Assembly: GCF_947495715.1 (NCBI RefSeq)
Contig: NZ_CANLZU010000002.1
Span: 177,228-241,227 of the forward strand
Direction of reading: 5' to 3'
Source of the DNA: an uncultured Oceanisphaera sp.
Lineage (GTDB): Bacteria > Pseudomonadota > Gammaproteobacteria > Enterobacterales > Aeromonadaceae
DNA length: 64,000 nucleotides
In this document: in pieces, positions 1 through 7,481 of the stretch
How positions within the stretch are numbered: position 1 is the stretch's first letter
How the letters are laid out: each line of letters starts with the position of its first letter
The notes under the pieces: generated by a model
Databases searched by the model: none
What the model saw: the letters and a program-made list of their open reading frames with translations, nothing else
What the model was told of the DNA's origin: nothing
Made by a program: the position numbers and the translations under genes

Positions 1-510
1 CTGCCGGCGTTCCGCTTTATTCACGATTATCATGACAGCCACGGCTATATTCAGGCACTGGCGGAGTCGGTACGCGAGCACTGGGAAGCCAGGGGCCGCA
101 CCGATTTACTGCTGTTGTCTTACCACGGCATTCCCAAGCGCTTCGAAGACGAAGGCGACCCCTATGGCCACCAGTGCCATCGCACCTCCGAGTTGCTGGC
201 CGCCGAGCTTGGGCTGGAGCGCCATGAATGGCGTACCACCTTTCAGTCTCGTTTTGGCCGCGAGCCCTGGCTGCAGCCCTACACCGACGAAACCATGAAG
301 GCGCTGCCGGGCGAAGACATCAAGAGCGTGAGCGTGATTTGCCCCGCCTTTTCGGCCGATTGCCTCGAAACGCTGGAGGAAATTGCCGAGCAGAACAAAG
401 AGATCTTCATGGAAGCCGGTGGTGAGGCCTATCATTATATTCCCGCATTGAATGACAACCCGGCCCATATTCGCATGATGATGGATCTGGTCTGCCGCGA
501 GCTGGGATAA
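1..510 (+). CDS. hemH: ferrochelatase, C-terminal part (cut by window edge)
   Basis: Open reading frame 1 runs from the first base to a TAA at 508-510, so the start lies outside the window. The 169 visible residues match the C-terminal half of class I ferrochelatase, which inserts Fe2+ into protoporphyrin IX in the last step of haem synthesis. Visible family signatures are LLSYHGIPKRF, then YGHQCHRTSELLA, FQSRFGREPWLQPYT and CPAFSADCLETLEEI, including the conserved Glu-rich stretch near the active site. The protein ends a few residues after MMDLVCRELG, as usual for proteobacterial HemH. It is followed by a short repeat fragment and a strong bidirectional terminator, so it is the last gene of its transcript. 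Confidence 0.95.
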   Translation: MPAFRFIHDYHDSHGYIQALAESVREHWEARGRTDLLLLSYHGIPKRFEDEGDPYGHQCHRTSELLAAELGLERHEWRTTFQSRFGREPWLQPYTDETMKALPGEDIKSVSVICPAFSADCLETLEEIAEQNKEIFMEAGGEAYHYIPALNDNPAHIRMMMDLVCRELG

Positions 511-593
511 CGGCACTTTGTGGGGAGTGGGATTGGCTCTTGTAGCTGCCACTTCAGTCGGCAGGGCCTGCGCAGCAGGCCATTAACTTGAAT

Positions 594-636
594 AAAAGGG
601 GTCGGAGTCATTTAAAAATGACTCCGACCCCTTTTT
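594..636. terminator. bidirectional palindromic terminator, REP-like
   Basis: A perfect 16-base inverted repeat lies at 598-613 and 616-631 with a 2-base loop. A-tracts flank it on the left and T-tracts on the right, so it can terminate the converging hemH (+) and antiporter (-) transcripts. Similar GGGGTCGGAGTCAT palindromes occur in many gammaproteobacterial genomes, where they are linked to REP-associated tyrosine transposases. That link is recalled knowledge, not shown here. Confidence 0.85.
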
Positions 637-640
637 CTTT

Positions 641-2230
641 TTACGCGGATTGTAACTGTGGGCTGGTATTTTCGATCACGTGGCGAGCAAAGCCGCTGCC
701 GGCCTCTTCGTAGATATTGAAGATATCGTCCGCCCCCATGTCACGCAGCTGAGCGCCTTCTTCCGGATAGCAGATAATGGCAGCCACCTGGCCCTTGAAC
801 TGGTTGTGGCGAATCTGCTCCAGGGCGTAGAGGTTACCCGCATGATTCGGCATGGCGAGAAAGATGTATTCCAGCTGTGTACTGATATTGGCTTTGTCCC
901 AGAAGTCCGAATCCGAGGCATCGCCTTCGATGGCGTTGATATTCAGTTCCTGCAGCAGCGTGATTTTTTTCTTGTCGCTGTCGATCCCCAGTAACTGGCC
1001 CGGATAGTGTTGTTCCAGCTCCATGTAGGCGCCCTGACCGATACGACCCATGCCGATCACCAGCACCCGGGCGTCGCCCAGCTGAATGGGGGTGTCGTCC
1101 GGGTGCAGCTGCGGGTTTTCCCGAGGCTGAAAGCGGTTCATCAGGCGGCGATAGATATTTTCATTTTCGGCGTTCAGCGGGGCCGACACCATAAATGAAA
1201 CCGCCAGCGCAATGGAGGCGACAATGGCCCAGTCGTTGCTAAGCAACCCCTGCTTGGCCGCCAGAGCGGCCACGATAAGACCGAACTCCGAATAGTTGGT
1301 CAGGCTGAAGGTCGCCAGCAGCGAGGTACGGATCCGCAGGCCGCAGCGGCTGTAAAACAGGTAGTAGAGCAGGCTTTTCAGCGGCAGCACCAGCAACAGT
1401 ATGGCGGCAATCCACAGGGCGTCCATGGTCGGCATGCCGTTCAGGCCGATGCTCAGGAAAAACGCCACCAGAAACAGCTCTTTCATGTTGAACAGGGACT
1501 TGGCCAGTGAAGAGGCGCTGTAGTGAGAGGCCAGCATCATGCCGATGATCAGGGCACCAAGGTCGCCCTTGAGTCCGACCAGCTCGAAGCCGCCGACACC
1601 CACCACCAGGGCCAGAAACACCGCAAACAGGGTTTGCAGCTCGCCGTGACCGCTTCGTTCCAGCATCTTGAAAAACAATGGCCGCAGCAATGGCAGCAGC
1701 ACCAGCAGGCCCAGCGCCCAGGGGCTGGGCACCTTGCCGCTGGAGATGGTTAAAAACGCCACCGCAAACAGATCCTGCATCACCAGCACACCGATGGCGA
1801 TGCGACCATAGAAGGTGTTCATGTCGCTGCGCTCTTCGAGCACCTTGACCGCAAAGACGGTGCTGGAAAAACTGAGCGCAAAGCCCATCAGCATGGCCTG
1901 ACGCCATTCCAGCTCCAGCGCCAGGCTGAAACCGATGGTTTTCACCGCCAGCAGCACCCCGGTAAACAGCAGGGTCGAAAACAGGATATGGCCGGTGGCC
2001 GTGCCCCAGACTTCTCTCTTGAGCAGGGTCTTGATGTCCAGCTTGAGCCCGATGCTGAACAACAGCAGGGTGACCCCCAGGTTGGCGAGGGTGTCGAGGG
2101 TAGCGTTGCTTTCATAGCCCATGGCGTTGAGCACGAAGCCCGCTGCCAGAAAACCAATCAGCGGGGGCAGGTTAATCAGATAAACAGCCAGGCCGCAGCC
2201 AAAGGCAATAGCGATAAAAATGGGATCCAT
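641..2230 (-). CDS. CPA2-family cation/proton antiporter with TrkA-N domain
   Basis: This 529-residue inner-membrane protein has the two-part layout of Kef-type CPA2 transporters. Residues about 1-380 are a hydrophobic Na+/H+ exchanger-like domain with 12-13 likely membrane helices. Residues about 390-510 are a cytoplasmic RCK/TrkA-N domain with a Rossmann glycine motif, VIGMGRIGQGAY, followed by an acidic strand end (GIDSD). It probably exchanges K+ or Na+ for protons under nucleotide control. It is somewhat shorter than KefB/KefC (about 600 residues), and no KefF/KefG-like partner lies beside it, so substrate and gating are not settled. nagD lies 23 bases upstream on the same strand, and the two are probably co-transcribed. 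The gene ends in the palindromic terminator shared with hemH. Confidence 0.85.
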   Translation of the reverse strand: MDPIFIAIAFGCGLAVYLINLPPLIGFLAAGFVLNAMGYESNATLDTLANLGVTLLLFSIGLKLDIKTLLKREVWGTATGHILFSTLLFTGVLLAVKTIGFSLALELEWRQAMLMGFALSFSSTVFAVKVLEERSDMNTFYGRIAIGVLVMQDLFAVAFLTISSGKVPSPWALGLLVLLPLLRPLFFKMLERSGHGELQTLFAVFLALVVGVGGFELVGLKGDLGALIIGMMLASHYSASSLAKSLFNMKELFLVAFFLSIGLNGMPTMDALWIAAILLLVLPLKSLLYYLFYSRCGLRIRTSLLATFSLTNYSEFGLIVAALAAKQGLLSNDWAIVASIALAVSFMVSAPLNAENENIYRRLMNRFQPRENPQLHPDDTPIQLGDARVLVIGMGRIGQGAYMELEQHYPGQLLGIDSDKKKITLLQELNINAIEGDASDSDFWDKANISTQLEYIFLAMPNHAGNLYALEQIRHNQFKGQVAAIICYPEEGAQLRDMGADDIFNIYEEAGSGFARHVIENTSPQLQSA

Positions 2231-2253
2231 TGGTGCTTCTTATTATTACTGGG

Positions 2254-3006
2254 TCAGAACAGGTCGATATCGGCGACGGATGAATAAACATGCTGCGGAC
2301 GGAAGGGCATCTTGTCAATGTCTGCGACCTGACTGACACCGGTCAGCACCAGTACGGTTTCGAGTCCGGCCTGAAACCCCGCCAGAATGTCGGTTTTCAG
2401 GTTGTCACCCACGATCAGGGTGTTTTCGGAATGGGCGTCCATGTGATTCAGTGCGGCCCGTACTATCCAGGCGCTGGGTTTGCCGACGTAAAACGGTTTC
2501 TTGCCGGTCATCCGCTCTATGGGGGCACAGAGCGCGCCACAGGCCGGGTGCATGTTCGGGCCGTGGGTATCCGGATTGGTGGCAATAAAGCTGGCACCGT
2601 CGGCCACGAAGCGGGCCGCCATCTGGATCATGCTCCAGTTGTAGTTGCGGGTTTCGCCCACCACCACAAAGTCCGGGTCGATATCGGTAATGGTAAAGCC
2701 GGCCTTGTACAGTTCGTGGATCAGCGCCCCTTCACCGATGACATAGGCTTTTTCGCCGTTCTGGCGTTTCAGAAAGTCGGCGGTGGCCATGGCCGAGGTA
2801 TAGAAACTGCTTTCCGGTACTTCGATGCCGGCGGAATAAAAACGGTTTTGCAGATCCTTGGGCGTCTGGGCCGGATAGTTGGTCAGAAACAGCAGGTTGA
2901 TGTCCTGCTCCAGTACCCGGCGTATAAAGGCGTCGGCGCCGGGGATCAAGTCGTTGTTATGCAGAATGACGCCGTCGATGTCACAAATCAGATTTTTCTT
3001 ATGCAC
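2254..3006 (-). CDS. nagD: HAD-IIA phosphatase, NagD-type
   Basis: This 250-residue cytoplasmic HAD-superfamily phosphatase resembles E. coli NagD, which hydrolyses nucleoside monophosphates, mainly UMP and GMP. Motif I is CDIDGVILHNN with the two catalytic Asp at residues 9 and 11. The C2A cap includes PFYVGKPSAW, and the Mg-binding motif is VGDNLKTDILAGFQAGL. Translation appears to start at GTG (3006-3004), because an AAGGAG ribosome-binding site sits 7 bases upstream. An ATG overlapping that region is out of frame. There is no nag operon here; it is paired with the antiporter downstream. Confidence 0.9.
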   Translation of the reverse strand: MHKKNLICDIDGVILHNNDLIPGADAFIRRVLEQDINLLFLTNYPAQTPKDLQNRFYSAGIEVPESSFYTSAMATADFLKRQNGEKAYVIGEGALIHELYKAGFTITDIDPDFVVVGETRNYNWSMIQMAARFVADGASFIATNPDTHGPNMHPACGALCAPIERMTGKKPFYVGKPSAWIVRAALNHMDAHSENTLIVGDNLKTDILAGFQAGLETVLVLTGVSQVADIDKMPFRPQHVYSSVADIDLF

Positions 3007-3127
3007 TCATGCTCTCCTTGAGGCCCGTATTGAGTAGGCCCTTGTCTAGTAGGCCAGAGCCCGCTATGGCTTTATGCCTACTGTCATCGCAGCTTATGAC
3101 AAATTGATGACCAGCGTCACCGTTTTA

Positions 3128-3802
3128 TTACTTTTCTATGCAGCTTAACAGGGGGCCGAGTTGATTGATGCGATAGCCAATGGTGCTGGCGCGGCCTTGT
3201 ACGTAAGCCGAGGGCCGCCCGGCATGGTACTGTCGCGGATTAGGCAGCACCGCGGCCAGCAAGGCGGCCTGATGGCGAGTGAGATTGGCGGCGGAGCTAT
3301 TGAAATAGGCTCGTGCCGCCGCCTCGGCACCGTAGATGCCGGGGCCGAATTCGGCGATGTTCAGATACAGGGTCATGATGCGGTCTTTCGGCAAGATCAG
3401 CTCCAGCATGGGGGTATAAATGGCCTCCAGTAGCTTGCGGGTAATGCTGCGTCCCGGCCACAGATAGAGGTTTTTGGCGGTCTGCATGGTAATGGTGCTG
3501 CCGCCGCGTAACCGGCCCTGGTCCCTAAATTCGTTGAAGACATCATTGAAGGCGCCCCAGTCAAAGCCCCGGTGGCGACAGAACTTGTTGTCTTCGGAGG
3601 CGATCACCGCCTTCTTCAGGTGGTGGGAAAGCCGGGAGGACGCTTGCCAGTCTTTGGCCAGGGACTCACCTTCAAACAGCCGGATCACCATCAGCGGCGT
3701 CACCGGCACCGGAACGTAGCGATAGAGGAATGTCAGCAGCAGGGGGCCCAGGATCACCAGGCCCAGCAACCAGAGTACACAGCGTTTTAAAAAAGCAATC
3801 AT
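3128..3802 (-). CDS. mtgA: monofunctional peptidoglycan glycosyltransferase
   Basis: This 224-residue inner-membrane GT51 enzyme polymerises lipid II into glycan strands without a transpeptidase domain. One N-terminal membrane segment (about residues 8-28) is followed by the GT51 domain. The catalytic Glu is E70 in the SEDNKFCRHRG motif, and the second signature is RGGSTITMQTAKNLYL (about residues 99-114). Later family motifs YLNIAEFGPGIYG and AALLAAVLPNPRQY are present. Length matches the MtgA family (about 230-240). It is transcribed divergently from the deaminase gene across about 220 bases with no other gene. Confidence 0.95.
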   Translation of the reverse strand: MIAFLKRCVLWLLGLVILGPLLLTFLYRYVPVPVTPLMVIRLFEGESLAKDWQASSRLSHHLKKAVIASEDNKFCRHRGFDWGAFNDVFNEFRDQGRLRGGSTITMQTAKNLYLWPGRSITRKLLEAIYTPMLELILPKDRIMTLYLNIAEFGPGIYGAEAAARAYFNSSAANLTRHQAALLAAVLPNPRQYHAGRPSAYVQGRASTIGYRINQLGPLLSCIEK

Positions 3803-4023
3803 CGATAGGGCATTCCCATGGTGGCGTTGATATCACCGAGCGAGCTTTGGCCTGTTTGAGCCCGATTTGTGACCATTCGGTTATTTTGTGGCGGCAGCGG
3901 CGATGGAATCTTTGTTATCTTTAACCTTATTGGTTTCAGCATCCTGCTTTCATGACCGGTTTATCCGCTTTCGGTTGATAAATAGTCGGTTAACAAGCGG
4001 TGTATAAACAGCGGAGAAACGCC

Positions 4024-5046
4024 ATGTCCACGTTTATCAGTGAATTGCCCAAGGTGGAATTGCACCTGCATATAGAGGGAACCCTGGAGCCTGAAATGGT
4101 GTTCGCCCTGGCCAGGCGCAATGGTATCACCCTCGATTACCCGGATGAAAGCGCCCTCAAGGCGGCCTATCGGTTTGAAGATCTGCAATCGTTTCTCGAT
4201 GTCTATTACCAGGGCATGCAGGTATTGCTGACCGAGCAGGACTTTTTCGATCTGACCTGGGCCTATCTGCGCCGGGCACATGCCGAGCGGGTACGCCATG
4301 TGGAGATCTTCTTCGACCCCCAGGCGCACACCGGGCGCGGCGTGCCCCTGGCGGTGGTGGTGGGGGGCATAGGGCGAGCATTGGAGCAGGCCCGCCGGCA
4401 GTGGGGGCTGACCAGCCGGCTGATCATGTCGTTCTTGCGTCATCTGTCTCAGGAGTCGGCCTTCGACACCCTGCATCATGCCGAACCCTTCCGCCAGCAA
4501 CTGTCGGGCATCGGCCTCGATTCGGCCGAAAAGGGCAATCCGCCCACCAAATTCACCCAGGTGTATGCCGCCGCCCGGGAGCAGGGCTATCGGCTGGTGG
4601 CCCACGCCGGTGAAGAGGGCCCGGCCAGCTATATTCGCGATGCGCTGGATGTGCTCGAGGTGGAACGCATCGACCACGGGGTGGCGGCCATTACCGACAC
4701 GCCCCTGATGGCGCGACTGGCGCAGGAGCGTATTCCGCTTACGGTGTGTCCGCTGTCCAATCTCAAGCTCAAGGTTGTCGAGACCATGGCCGAACACCCC
4801 ATGCTCCAGCTGCTGCATGCGGGTCTGTGCGTGACGGTCAACTCCGATGATCCGGCCTATTTCGGCGGTTACATGAACGCCAACTACCAGGCGCTGCAGC
4901 AGGGGCTGGGTGCCAGCAACGAGGAGTTGTTGCAGCTGGCGCTGAACGGGGTGGAAGCCTGCTGGTTGTCACCGGAAGAAAAGGCGGTGCTGACACGGGA
5001 GCTCAAGGTATATGGAGAGCAGGCCGGCATCCGGTTAAATCATTAA
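4024..5046 (+). CDS. adenine/adenosine deaminase family protein
   Basis: This 340-residue amidohydrolase has a TIM-barrel fold. Metal and catalytic motifs are visible in order: ELHLHIEGTLEP near the N-terminus, VAHAGEEGP, the IDHGVAAI His and NSDDPAYFGG. The HIEGTLEP form of the first motif is typical of the branch that contains bacterial and fungal adenine deaminases, rather than classic adenosine deaminase (HxHLDG). Adenine to hypoxanthine is therefore the more likely reaction, although many databases label such proteins adenosine deaminase. The ATG at 4024 is chosen because GGAG lies 8 bases upstream. An in-frame GTG at 4000 has no comparable site. No purine genes are adjacent. Confidence 0.9.
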   Translation: MSTFISELPKVELHLHIEGTLEPEMVFALARRNGITLDYPDESALKAAYRFEDLQSFLDVYYQGMQVLLTEQDFFDLTWAYLRRAHAERVRHVEIFFDPQAHTGRGVPLAVVVGGIGRALEQARRQWGLTSRLIMSFLRHLSQESAFDTLHHAEPFRQQLSGIGLDSAEKGNPPTKFTQVYAAAREQGYRLVAHAGEEGPASYIRDALDVLEVERIDHGVAAITDTPLMARLAQERIPLTVCPLSNLKLKVVETMAEHPMLQLLHAGLCVTVNSDDPAYFGGYMNANYQALQQGLGASNEELLQLALNGVEACWLSPEEKAVLTRELKVYGEQAGIRLNH

Positions 5047-5099
5047 AGAGTTGGGGCCGACCGCCGATAACCTGCGTAACGATGATCAGGAGAGCTGAC

Positions 5100-5969
5100 G
5101 TGCGCATTATTTCTGTAGTGGCAGGGCTGACCCTGTGCGCCGGGGCCTGGGCCCAACCCCGTACCTATATGGCGAATATGGATCAGTCTCTGTGGCGGCT
5201 CACCTCGGATTCGGCGGTGCAATGCCGGCTGGAACACCCCATTCCCGGTTTTGGCACCGGTGCCTTTACCAGCCGGGCGTCCAAAAACATCAATCTGGTG
5301 TTTGAACTCAAACCACTGCGGGCCCAGCCGCGTACCCAGTCGGCGATGCTGAAAAGTGTGCCGCCGCAATGGCAGCCGGGCCGGGTTGCCAACAACCTGA
5401 CCCGGGTGACCTTTTATCAGCAGTTCGATGCCATGGTCGAGCAGCAGTCGGCCTGGGTGATGCTGGAGGAGCTGAGTGAAGGACATTGGCCGACCTTCTA
5501 TTTTGATGACTGGTATCGCAATGGCCAGCCGACCGGGGTGGGACTGTCGTCGGTCAACTTTCGTGCCCGTTATGTCGCCTTTCTCGACTGTCAGGCCAAT
5601 TTGCTGCCCTACAGTTTTGAGGATATCGCCTTCAGCGTGCTCAATTACGTCAACAACGACGACGTGCTGACGATTCATTCCAGCCAGCGACTGGCGATGA
5701 TTGCCGAGTATGTGAAGGCCGACCCCAACATCGGCGAAGTGGTGATCAACACCTATACCGACAGCTTCGGTACCGCCGGTCACAACAAACAGTTGTCGCA
5801 ACGCCGTGCCGAAGCCATCAAGACCCATTTCATGAACCTCGGCCTGCCGGAAGACACCATCAGCCTGGAAGGGCATGGCGAGCGTCGGCCCATCGCCGAC
5901 AACCGCACCCCCGAAGGACGCGACACCAACCGTCGGGTGGTCATCAGCCTCGGCCACGACAGGCTCTGA
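5100..5969 (+). CDS. motY: sodium-type flagellar motor protein MotY
   Basis: This 289-residue exported protein has a signal peptide at residues 1-18 (MRIISVVAGLTLCAGAWAQ). A MotY-type N-terminal domain with aromatic-rich strands follows, including WRLTSDSAVQCRLEHPIPGFG. The C-terminal domain is an OmpA-like peptidoglycan-binding domain (about residues 170-285) with the signature LSQRRAEAIKTHF and a closing NRRVVI. In Vibrio, MotY forms the T-ring that anchors PomA/PomB stators to the basal body of Na+-driven flagella. Length agrees (Vibrio MotY about 293). The GTG at 5100 is preferred over upstream in-frame starts because AGGAG is 7 bases before it. No other flagellar genes are in the window, which is usual for motY. 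Confidence 0.9.
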   Translation: MRIISVVAGLTLCAGAWAQPRTYMANMDQSLWRLTSDSAVQCRLEHPIPGFGTGAFTSRASKNINLVFELKPLRAQPRTQSAMLKSVPPQWQPGRVANNLTRVTFYQQFDAMVEQQSAWVMLEELSEGHWPTFYFDDWYRNGQPTGVGLSSVNFRARYVAFLDCQANLLPYSFEDIAFSVLNYVNNDDVLTIHSSQRLAMIAEYVKADPNIGEVVINTYTDSFGTAGHNKQLSQRRAEAIKTHFMNLGLPEDTISLEGHGERRPIADNRTPEGRDTNRRVVISLGHDRL

Positions 5970-6034
5970 GAGAGGATATCTACAGCTTTATCCGGACATG
6001 CGGGCTCTTTTTGATATGGCCTTGCCGTGGGTTT

Positions 6035-6126
6035 TGTAGCCGGCGCTTCAGCTGCCGGAGCAGACGGTGCCGAATCATCAGGCACAGCGCCGTTTGCAGG
6101 TTTGCGTCGGCTAAAGCGGCGCCTAC
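6035..6126. repeat. dispersed intergenic repeat, GTAGCCGGCGCTTC family, copy 1
   Basis: Starts with GTAGCCGGCGCTTCAG and ends with AAGCGGCGCCTAC, so its ends form a long imperfect inverted repeat. A second copy is at 7289-7356, and a short fragment (TGTAGCTGCCACTTCAGTCG) is at about 540-560 after hemH. It is noncoding. The 5970-6264 interval holds only this repeat and the heptamer array. Confidence 0.7.
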
Positions 6127-6133
6127 CATTTTT

Positions 6134-6200
6134 GCCTCACGCCTCACGCCTCACGCCTCACGCCTCACGCCTCACGCCTCACGCCTCACGCCTCACGCCT
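6134..6200. repeat. tandem 7-base repeat (GCCTCAC), nine copies
   Basis: Nine uninterrupted head-to-tail copies of GCCTCAC occupy 6134-6196, and a partial tenth (GCCT) runs to 6200. It lies 64 bases before the TauE/SafE permease start, outside any credible coding frame. A perfect short-unit array of this kind is prone to slip during replication. Confidence 0.95.
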
Positions 6201-6264
6201 TTCTGGTTGGCTTTTACCACCGTCTTAGGTAGTTTATGGCCTTTGTCTTTTTTAGGGATTCAAT

Positions 6265-7056
6265 ATGACCTGGTTGATGTATCTGGCTCTGGGCGCCTTC
6301 GCCGGCACTCTGGCCGGACTGTTTGGCGTGGGCGGCGGCCTTATTATTGTGCCTGTGCTGATTATCAGCTTTAAATTGCAGGGCATCGGCGGCGATCTGA
6401 TCACCCACATGGCGGTGGGCACCTCGCTGGCCACCATCATGTTTACCTCGCTGAGTGCCATTCATACCCACCATGGTCGCAAAGCCATCGACTGGCGCCT
6501 GGCGGCGCTGTTGTCTGTCGGCATTGTCGTGGGGGCCTGGATGGGCGGTTATACCGCTGACAAGCTCTCTGGCCCGCTGCTGCAGCGGCTGATCGGCCTG
6601 TTTGCCTGGCTGATGGCGGCGCAGATGCTGTTTGGCCTGGCGCCCAGCGGCGGCGCTAAACTGCCCGGCAAGCCGGTGCAGGTGGCGGTGGGCGGTGTGA
6701 TTGGCTGGGCCTCGGGTATTTTCGGTATCGGCGGTGGCTCGCTGACGGTGCCGTTTCTCAGCTGGTGTTCTGTGCCCATGCAGCGGGCGGTGGCGGTGTC
6801 GTCGGTCTGTGGTTTTCCCATCGCGCTGGTGGGGGCGTTGAGCTATGTGGTGCACGGCATGGCGCATCAGGGGCTGCCGGCCGAGGCCTGGGGTTATGTT
6901 TACCTGCCGGCGATGCTCGGCATCAGTCTGGCCAGCATGCCCTTCGCCCGTTTCGGCGCCATTCTGGCGCATAAACTGTCGGCGCCGGTACTGAAACGCG
7001 CCTTTGCGGTATTCCTGTTGCTGGTTGGCGCCAAGTTCCTGTTTTTTCCGGGATAA
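6265..7056 (+). CDS. TauE/SafE-family (DUF81) membrane permease
   Basis: This 263-residue integral membrane protein shows the two-fold internal repeat of the TauE/SafE family. The glycine-rich signature occurs in each half, as GLFGVGGGLIIVPVL (about residues 20-34) and GIFGIGGGSLTVPFLS (about 152-167). Eight or so helices are expected. Family members export sulfite, sulfoacetate or other small organic anions. Nothing nearby identifies the substrate. The ATG follows AGGGATTCAAT. A tandem heptamer array lies just upstream. Confidence 0.88.
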   Translation: MTWLMYLALGAFAGTLAGLFGVGGGLIIVPVLIISFKLQGIGGDLITHMAVGTSLATIMFTSLSAIHTHHGRKAIDWRLAALLSVGIVVGAWMGGYTADKLSGPLLQRLIGLFAWLMAAQMLFGLAPSGGAKLPGKPVQVAVGGVIGWASGIFGIGGGSLTVPFLSWCSVPMQRAVAVSSVCGFPIALVGALSYVVHGMAHQGLPAEAWGYVYLPAMLGISLASMPFARFGAILAHKLSAPVLKRAFAVFLLLVGAKFLFFPG

Positions 7057-7075
7057 AGCAGAATCAGCCCGCGTT

Positions 7076-7135
7076 GTAGGGTCGATTTCAATCGACCAGC
7101 GAGCCACGCCTTTGGTCGAATAAATTCGACCCTAC
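7076..7135. repeat. inverted repeat, GTAGGGTCGA family, copy 1
   Basis: Two 22-base arms at 7076-7097 and 7114-7135 face each other across 16 bases. The right arm is identical to the right arm of the copy at 44223-44292. The left arm differs at a few central positions. It could fold into a stable stem downstream of the permease gene and may act as a terminator or RNA stabiliser. Confidence 0.85.
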
Positions 7136-7171
7136 GACTACCAGAAAACACGACGCCAAACGTTTTGTGCC

Positions 7172-7275
7172 GTCATCCTGACGAAGGTCAGGATCTTGTT
7201 TTGGTTTCGATGCTATTTGCAAGAAGATACCGGGGCCGTCATGCTGAACTTGATTCAGTACCGGTATGACGAAGG
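7172..7275. repeat. dispersed repeat, GTCATCCTGACGAAGG family, copy 1
   Basis: The first 26 bases (7172-7197) are identical to 35906-35931. They are followed in both copies by AGATACCGGG and a GGTATGAC-type end after a variable centre. The inner sequence contains nested palindromes. It is noncoding. Looser relatives occur at about 51407-51500 and 55980-56100. Confidence 0.75.
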
Positions 7276-7288
7276 TCACTCTGCACCT

Positions 7289-7356
7289 GTAGGCGCCCAT
7301 TTATGCGGCGCAAACCCACAGGCGTTGCCTGCTCCGCCAGCTAAAGCGGCGGCTAC
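7289..7356. repeat. dispersed intergenic repeat, GTAGCCGGCGCTTC family, copy 2
   Basis: Begins TGTAGGCGCCCATTTATGCG and ends CTAAAGCGGCGGCTACAAC. Both ends match the copy at 6035-6126 apart from scattered changes. Together with the two repeats before it, it fills the 320-base gap between the permease and the small membrane ORF. Confidence 0.65.
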
Positions 7357-7376
7357 AACACCTCCCCCCTCACGCT

Positions 7377-7481
7377 TTACCCCTTACGTTCTTTCTCGAT
7401 CAACCAGTCGTCGATACGAGCCACCAGCCAGATGATGAGCAGACCGATGGCGATGGTCAGCAGATATTCCAGCCAGCTCAT
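7377..7481 (-). CDS. 34-residue single-pass membrane protein overlapping lpxM
   Basis: A short frame (MSWLEYLLTIAIGLLIIW then LVARIDDWLIEKERKG) starts with an ATG that overlaps the lpxM stop as ATGA, the usual layout for translational coupling. Residues 5-22 form one hydrophobic helix. It is followed by an amphipathic, charged tail ending KERKG, so the C-terminus should be cytoplasmic. I do not recognise a family. The tight overlap, the lack of other stops and the clean TM-plus-charge pattern support a real small protein, perhaps a partner of the acyltransferase. A chance frame cannot be excluded. Confidence 0.55.
   Translation of the reverse strand: MSWLEYLLTIAIGLLIIWLVARIDDWLIEKERKG

Noticed and set aside
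6134..6200. Possible CRISPR array
   Set aside because: Units are contiguous 7-mers without spacers and no cas genes are near; it is a simple tandem repeat.
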